Below, piece after piece: positions 58,569 to 64,000 of a stretch of DNA of 64,000 nucleotides. Position numbers and translations under genes: made by a program. The notes under the pieces were generated by a model. That model saw nothing but the letters and a program-made list of their open reading frames with translations, searched no databases and was not told the DNA's origin. Source of the DNA: Siphonodentalium dalli (taxonomy: Eukaryota; Mollusca; Scaphopoda; Gadilida; Siphonodentaliidae); the NCBI GenBank assembly GCA_032622095.1, contig CP136061.1, positions 22,324,991 through 22,388,990 on the forward strand, read 5' to 3'. Position 1 is the stretch's first letter, and each line of letters begins with the position of its first letter.

Positions 58569-58919
58569 CTTTAAATGAGCACTATGCACTAAATCCTGCC
58601 TTTTATGGGACCATCTCTTTTTATAATCAACATAATATATGCAACAAATGAATGAATTTAAGCCATGAATTAGTGAAAAATACACTCATGTGCTAATGAT
58701 GTAAACAACGTGGTAATTATAATGAGAATGAGTTTATGGCTCCAGTCATATATTCATTTTCATTATAATTGCCATGATGTTTACATCGTTTTTAGAGCAT
58801 ACGAGTGTCTTTTGCACTAACCCATGGCTCAAATTCATTCATTTGTTGCATATATTCTGTTGAGTATAAAAGGAGATGGTCCCACAAATGGCCGGATTTA
58901 GTTTATAGTACCCCTTTAA
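58569..58919. mobile_element. foldback element, about 160-bp arms
   Basis: Inverted arms 58569-58735 and 58755-58919: GGGACCATCTC, then CAACAAATGAATGAATTT and GAGCCATG, then ATGTAAAC and AATTATAATGA. The spacer is only about 20 bp. Confidence 0.82.
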
Positions 58920-59215
58920 ACTTGATACATATCTGTGACAGAGGTTAACTGATATTGTGATATAGGTCGTGTTATTGCCCTTTATATTTTCGCCGACGCA
59001 CACGTAACCCGATATTTGTACCTATTTTAGAGGTATATCTGGATTGATAAGTTGAAACAACCATCTGACATTTTGCGACAGTATTGCAATGCCCACACCT
59101 GACTTTTAGGTCTGTGGTACTTTGGATCCTCACCTTATACGTAGTATTTCTAGCTTTTGTCATACATACCAATCAAAATGGATTTACAAATACGTGACAT
59201 AAATTGTATATGGGC

Positions 59216-59295
59216 GACTCGCATATATAAGAGAATGCATTGGCACAGGGTTTTCGCAAAATTTCAGGAAGCTCCAGTCATGAAAGGATTAAATA
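59216..59295. mobile_element. hairpin cassette half with end fragment
   Basis: GCGACTCGCATATATAAGAG to GGCACAGGG, then TTTTCGCAAAATTTCAG and CTCCAGTCATGAAAGG, then TTAA; the same end as at 47603-47640. Confidence 0.7.
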
Positions 59296-60239
59296 TTAGG
59301 GAAAAGTAGACTGATATCACGGAGAGGTAATAAATTTCAACAATTTTTTTTAATTAATTAGTCAAATAACTTTGATTTGACATAATAAACCATTTATAAT
59401 ACTTTTTATAACGATTTTATTAGCAAATACACTTTAGATACATCATTTCGACACACGCTTGTTGGAAAATAAGGGAAAAGTTACTTCTCCCTAGAACAAA
59501 AAGAGGGAGAAAGGGACACAATTTATTGAGGAGTTATCTCCCATGTCGCCCTCTATGTCGGTACGGTACATGTGCAAACGGCCCCCACCGTTTAAGACAG
59601 GACACAAATTGTCATCAAAGCAATAACGTATTTAATGTGGCAATTGACACTCTCTTTACTTTTCTCTTGGGTAAAATATACAGGATATATATTGATATAG
59701 CAGGATATATGACATATTACTGATTTCTCCCAGTGGTGCTGACAGCTAAATGAAATGACATTAACGATTTCTCTCAGTGGTGCAACATGGCAATTGTTCT
59801 GGATCGAGGACAACGCGATTCATTCACACACGTTATTCGTATATTCATTGATTGGACGCCAGAATTGGGTGCCTTGGGAACAATTGAGGACGAATCACGT
59901 ATCACGTATCACGTACCACGTACAAACGGTGCAATTCTACCAAGCGTGATTTGTAAATCACGTGATCGTTCTCTGCAACTTCACACTTCTTGTCCATTAA
60001 AAGTAGTCCGGGATATCGGGATTTCGTGATAACAATTACACACTTTTGTCTCAGAGTGCTATCGAGTTTGTTGATATAGGGCTTCAGCAAGTCTAAGTAC
60101 GTGTTGTTCATCGAGTGCACTGACCTCTTAACTGACTAATGACTGGGTTTTTTGTTGTCCGTAATTTGGGATTCCCGAGTTCGTTGATCGGTTATTTAAT
60201 TCTTTCATGACGGGAGCTGCGCTGGTGTAGCACTAACGA
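59296..60239. other. no gene seen
   Basis: Short overlapping frames only. A TCACGTATCACGTATCACGT microrepeat lies at about 59896-59925. Confidence 0.4.
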
Positions 60240-60420
60240 TCATGTGCCAATGCATTCTATTATATATCCGAGTCTCCCATAGGGATCCTCGCATATATAC
60301 AAGAATACTCTGGCTTACATGATCAATGTAAATATTGTTAGGCCAATGTATTCTCTTATAGATTCGATAATCCTTATACGAGACTCGCATATAAGAGAAT
60401 GCATTGGCACAGGTTAATTG
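60240..60420. mobile_element. free-standing diverged hairpin pair
   Basis: Two decayed cassette hairpins (60246-60313 and 60341-60409) about 30 bp apart, outer ends CATGTGCCAATGC / GCATTGGCACAGG. No MITE-A, B or D terminal repeats are seen around it. Confidence 0.7.
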
Positions 60421-60789
60421 GCATAACAGGAGGGGCTATATTCAGATAAGAAGCATGTCACCTATTAATGGGAAATAGTATATCCTGCTTGGTTTTGGGC
60501 TTCGGTCTGTAACATGCAGACGAGAAAGATGTCTTGCGTTGATAACAACTGTAATCTTAAAGGGGTACTGTACGCCATTTTCAATAAATTCCCGGTAATA
60601 ACAACGATCTAATATCGATAAAATATAGAAAAATAATTAATTTGAGTCGAATATGTCTTCTGTAAACGTTCAGGTCAACAGGTTATCTTAAAATCAATCT
60701 TAAAATCAAATTTAATAATTTAATATAAATTTACTTTTTGCCGTTGCCCTAGCCATAAACTAAGTTACGAATTTCCATGTACAATACGT

Positions 60790-60860
60790 CATCAAATTGT
60801 GGGGAGCGGAGGTTCGTCTAAGTTTTAAGAACTTGTCCTCCAATCCCACAGTCTCTGTAC
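60790..60860 (+). mobile_element. LINE 3' tail hairpin
   Basis: GTGGGGAGCGGAGG ... GAACTTGTCCTCCAATCCCA is comparable to the tails at 33026 and 42410. Confidence 0.5.
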
Positions 60861-61707
60861 CACCTGATCCATGTCAAATAATGGAAATATGGTCACCTTA
60901 TTCTACGAAGCAGAGAATATAGAAACCAACAATAACAGTTGAGTAACTTTAACTTGTATGTTTTCAATATATGAATTTTATGGTCTAATGTTGCATTTGA
61001 TTCAATGTCAAAGACCATTGGAACACCAGGGGCCTCTTTAGATAGGTGTATTTCTAAATAATAGAAATAATTACTCTGAACGTTAAATTATGTGAAATTA
61101 TGTGAACCCAATGATTTAACACGAAAAATAATGGGAAATAGTTCTTTCCTTAGTTCCCTACTTCAAGAAAGCTTGTTATTTCTGGGTGGGGTTTGCAACT
61201 ATTTGCTTACAGTCAGCCAGTCAGTCAGTCTCAAAGCCTTCCATGGTTTCTAATTCATAATTTGACAAGTGGAAGCATTTATTACAGTTATACATCATTT
61301 CCGTCTATGAGTATACCAAATCTTATTTGGATAATTAATTGGGTGGTTTACATTCTTGAACACTCAAATTTGTGTTTGATGTAATTTGTTTGTTTGTTTT
61401 TTTCTGGAATTTGGCAGTGTGTGTGCCGTTGGAGTACCGTCAGTTGATACAGTACTGATGAAGTTTGACCGGGAAGAGAAACGCATTTACGCAATCATAT
61501 TCCATTGTTTACATTAACGATGCATTCAGGATTCCAGACATCAACATCAAAATCTAATTTGGCATCACTTTCTGATTTGTTCTGTTGATAAAATATTGAA
61601 AACATAATACGACATATATACTGGACCAATAACAAATATGATAAATTTATTATTGAAAAATTAAGAGAATAAATTCAAATATCGAACAAAATAGTGTTCC
61701 AAACAAG
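60861..61707. other. no gene seen
   Basis: AT-rich, no recognised feature. Confidence 0.4.
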
Positions 61708-61842
61708 TTAAAGGTACTCAATCCGATCAAACGCTTCTACATTACTATTTCTTTGGCTTCGGGGGTAAAATCAAATATGTTTTACCCCCGAAGCCAAAGA
61801 AATAGTAATTTAGGAGCGTCTGATCGGATTGAGTACCTTTTA
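61708..61842. mobile_element. MITE-F, near-complete palindrome
   Basis: AAGGTACTCAATCCGATC... inverted to GATCGGATTGAGTACCTT, with a perfect inner stem CTTTGGCTTCGGGGGTAAAA. TTAA overlaps both outer ends. Confidence 0.85.
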
Positions 61843-62669
61843 ATTATACAATAGAATCTAAATAAAAAGTCAATTAGTTTTCGTATTGGTCTGGAACCCT
61901 TAATACATCTTTAAACAGTCTTGTAAAGCTTGTTATGTACCATGCGTAATATTCGTCCAAGACTCCAGGTGGACCGGGGTATACCGACGTAAAACTGGGG
62001 AGCACTGCGTGTGTTAGTGCTACATCTGCTATCCATATCATTCATGAATTATTGTATATATACTTGCCATGTTTTTGTCTTGTATACCCGAGTTACATCA
62101 GTTATCGACTGCAGGGACGTGGCTAGATGGTCTCGATTGGGGTGGATACAAGCCTGAGTTTAGTGTGCCTGCCATTCGCACAATGAGGTCCACAGAGGGT
62201 GAATTTAGTTATATATATACCTTTATTGTCCTCCATGATATGAAGAGTACATTATACATACACAAATTGACTATTTATATAACTTTTCCCACACACAACT
62301 AACCGTTGGATATTTCCTTCCTGATACCGCCTAAGGTTGGACAATTTCCATTTCTGACCAAATTTGTAGTAAATATAGAAACATATGCTACTGTTGGGTC
62401 TAAACATGAAATTCCCCACTAATAATTGGTTGTAAAATTTCAACCTATATGTGGTGTAATATTCCCAATGTGAGGCATAACATTTCCAACTGTTGAACAT
62501 TTCGACCTAGTTGGGATGGGGATAGCCATCCCAAAACCCCTCAATATTTACGTCCCTGAATCGACAGCTCTCGACAAACCTTCAGTCTATCATGCACCCA
62601 TCCATCACTTCACCTTGGCACCGCCATCCATTCAATCATTTCAACCAGTTTATTGTGCTGGCAAAACTC
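61843..62669. other. no gene seen
   Basis: No recognised repeat; frames at 62069-62302 and 62516-62752 lack motifs. Confidence 0.4.
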
Positions 62670-62674
62670 TCATG

Positions 62675-62750
62675 TCTTGTCTGTTTATTACTTCGATAGC
62701 GCTATTTATTACTTCGATAGCGCTGTTTATTACTTCGATAGTGCTGTTTT
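62675..62750. repeat. 21-bp tandem repeat, three units
   Basis: TATTACTTCGATAGCGCTGTT type. Confidence 0.9.
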
Positions 62751-62925
62751 AACCTTGTTGCTGATCTGTTGATTTTTTTATATATATGTACTGTTGAAAA
62801 ATGTTTTATCTATGTTAGAGCTGGGATCAAAAATTTTATTCTGATAAAAAAAATATGCCTTGAGCGCTAAGGACACGTGGCGTTCGTTATAATCGAGTGC
62901 TCATTCGTTTATTATTATTTGTTTA

Positions 62926-63129
62926 TTAACCCTTTCTATACTAAATGGATCCTCCCACCCAGTTATACAAATATACATTGGAATGGTCTATTATTCATTT
63001 GGAGGGCTGTTCAGGAAAATTGAGCAGACGACAGTTCTTTGATAGGAAATGTTCAGATAATAACTTATTATCTGCACATTTCATAAGGGAGCTACTCTTC
63101 AATGAGTATTTAGTATAGAAAGGGTTTAA
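62926..63129 (+). mobile_element. MITE-C, full length
   Basis: TTAA at 62926-62929 and 63126-63129; ends CCCTTTCTATACTAAAT and ATTTAGTATAGAAAGGG. GCAGACGACA at 63024-63033. Confidence 0.88.
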
Positions 63130-63316
63130 AGGTACTTAATCCGATTAGACGCTCCTAAATTACCACATCTCCGAAAATTAATAGATTTCAAAAATCGATA
63201 TCTAATCACTCTGAGCTTTGATGGGTGGGTTCCTCGACTCGAATCAAATATTTTTAACCGCCAAAGCCAAATAAATAGTAATTTGGGAGCGTCTAATCGG
63301 ATTGAGTACCTTTAAA
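63127..63316. mobile_element. MITE-F
   Basis: AAAGGTACTTAATCCGATTAGACGC inverted to GCGTCTAATCGGATTGAGTACC. It abuts MITE-C with no spacer. Confidence 0.82.
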
Positions 63317-64000
63317 AGGTGAAAACACGCGATATTTTGGGTGATTTGTAGTAAAAACTAAAGATTGTATTTGTTTGAATAATTTTCTCAGAGAACATCA
63401 CCGCCGTAAAGCGGAATAACAAAAATAATGCTTTATTGATATTTTTCAAAGCGTTTTAGAGCTAATAATTCTCAAAGCGTTTTGGAGGATGTGTATGGAT
63501 TTTACGCTTCATAAAAGCTAAATCAAAAAAATTCTTTTGAAAACCAATTGTTCCTTTGAAGCACTGTGCTACATCTTAAGATGGTACTTCTAGACATTCA
63601 AGTTCTTATCGAGTATTTATGAGAGGTTCACATAAGAAGCACACGATTGAATATCGAACGATACTTATCTGTGAGAGATACACACTGGGCCCGGAAACTA
63701 AGTCACCAATCAAGTCTCTAACCCAGAGTGAGCCTCATACAGATATAATTATCTGTTCCTGATTGTCGTCTGCTCATGTATGGAGGGGCACTATACGGGT
63801 GGTGTTCTGATGCGGTTCCATGAAGCTAGATACCAGTCCCAGGAACCTACGTCACCAATCAATCTCTAACCCAAAGTGATTTTGATTTAAAATTTGTTTA
63901 AAACATTATATATAGTAACGTTTGTCTGTTTGAATAGTACATGCGCTGTGGAAATTTAAAATGCACAATACAAAATCAGTATTAAAGTGATATTTGTTTG
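63317..64000. other. 3' flank with one direct repeat
   Basis: CCCGGAAACTAAGTCACCAATC and AGTCTCTAACCCAGAGTG (63688-63732) recur at 63839-63880. TGTCGTCTGC with CTCATGT follows at 63764-63773, as inside the MITE-A/D cassette. No gene. Confidence 0.55.

Overview
This is a eukaryotic, AT-rich, repeat-dense window that most likely comes from a marine mollusc (inference). The reasons are one intron-rich conserved animal gene spread over about 25 kb, tRNA-derived SINEs, LINEs with CCHC and CR1/Jockey-like reverse transcriptase ORFs, many TTAA- or TA-flanked miniature elements, and no bacterial-style gene packing. The species is not identified.

The only host protein-coding gene I can support is on the + strand: a MAP kinase phosphatase of the cytoplasmic ERK-specific DUSP6/7/9 (MKP-3) type. 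Its three coding exons are 32041-32428, 45395-45781 and 56811-57121. The splice sites are clean GT/AG, both introns are phase 1, and the joined frame is 361 codons plus stop. Exon 1 holds the rhodanese-like ERK-docking domain. Exon 2 holds an export-signal-like segment, an acidic linker and the first half of the phosphatase domain with the general acid Asp. Exon 3 holds the HC-x5-R catalytic loop and an acidic tail.

Layout. 1-31400: upstream mobile-element nest with MITE families sharing a hairpin cassette, two copies of an ORF1-type LINE fragment, SINEs, a TIR-bounded element carrying seven near-identical 224-bp tandem units (5043-6990), large minisatellites, a (GA)n/(TA)n block (21824-22660) and a 570-bp tandem duplication (27876-28827). 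31400-32040: upstream/5' UTR of the phosphatase gene. 32429-45394: intron 1, with a SINE split by a LINE whose 3' ORF is still open (40498-42494), foldback elements, and an E-box-bearing tandem repeat flush with exon 2. 45782-56810: intron 2, with MITEs, a nested perfect-looking palindrome and several minisatellites. 57122-64000: 3' flank with foldback elements and MITEs.

Mobile-element naming used below (my own labels): MITE-A has TTAA flanks and ends CCCTTTACCCAACA; MITE-B has TTAA flanks and ends CCCTTTGAGTGCCAG; MITE-C has TTAA or similar flanks and ends CCCTTTCTATACTAAAT; MITE-D has TA flanks and ends TGTGACCCGCCATATC; MITE-F has ends AAGGTACTCAATCCGAT. The hairpin cassette is an approximately 68-bp near-palindrome starting GCCAATGCATTCTCTTATAT that occurs, often as an inverted pair, inside A, B and D. 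The most unusual structure in the window is this shared cassette sitting at the centre of otherwise unrelated palindromic MITEs.
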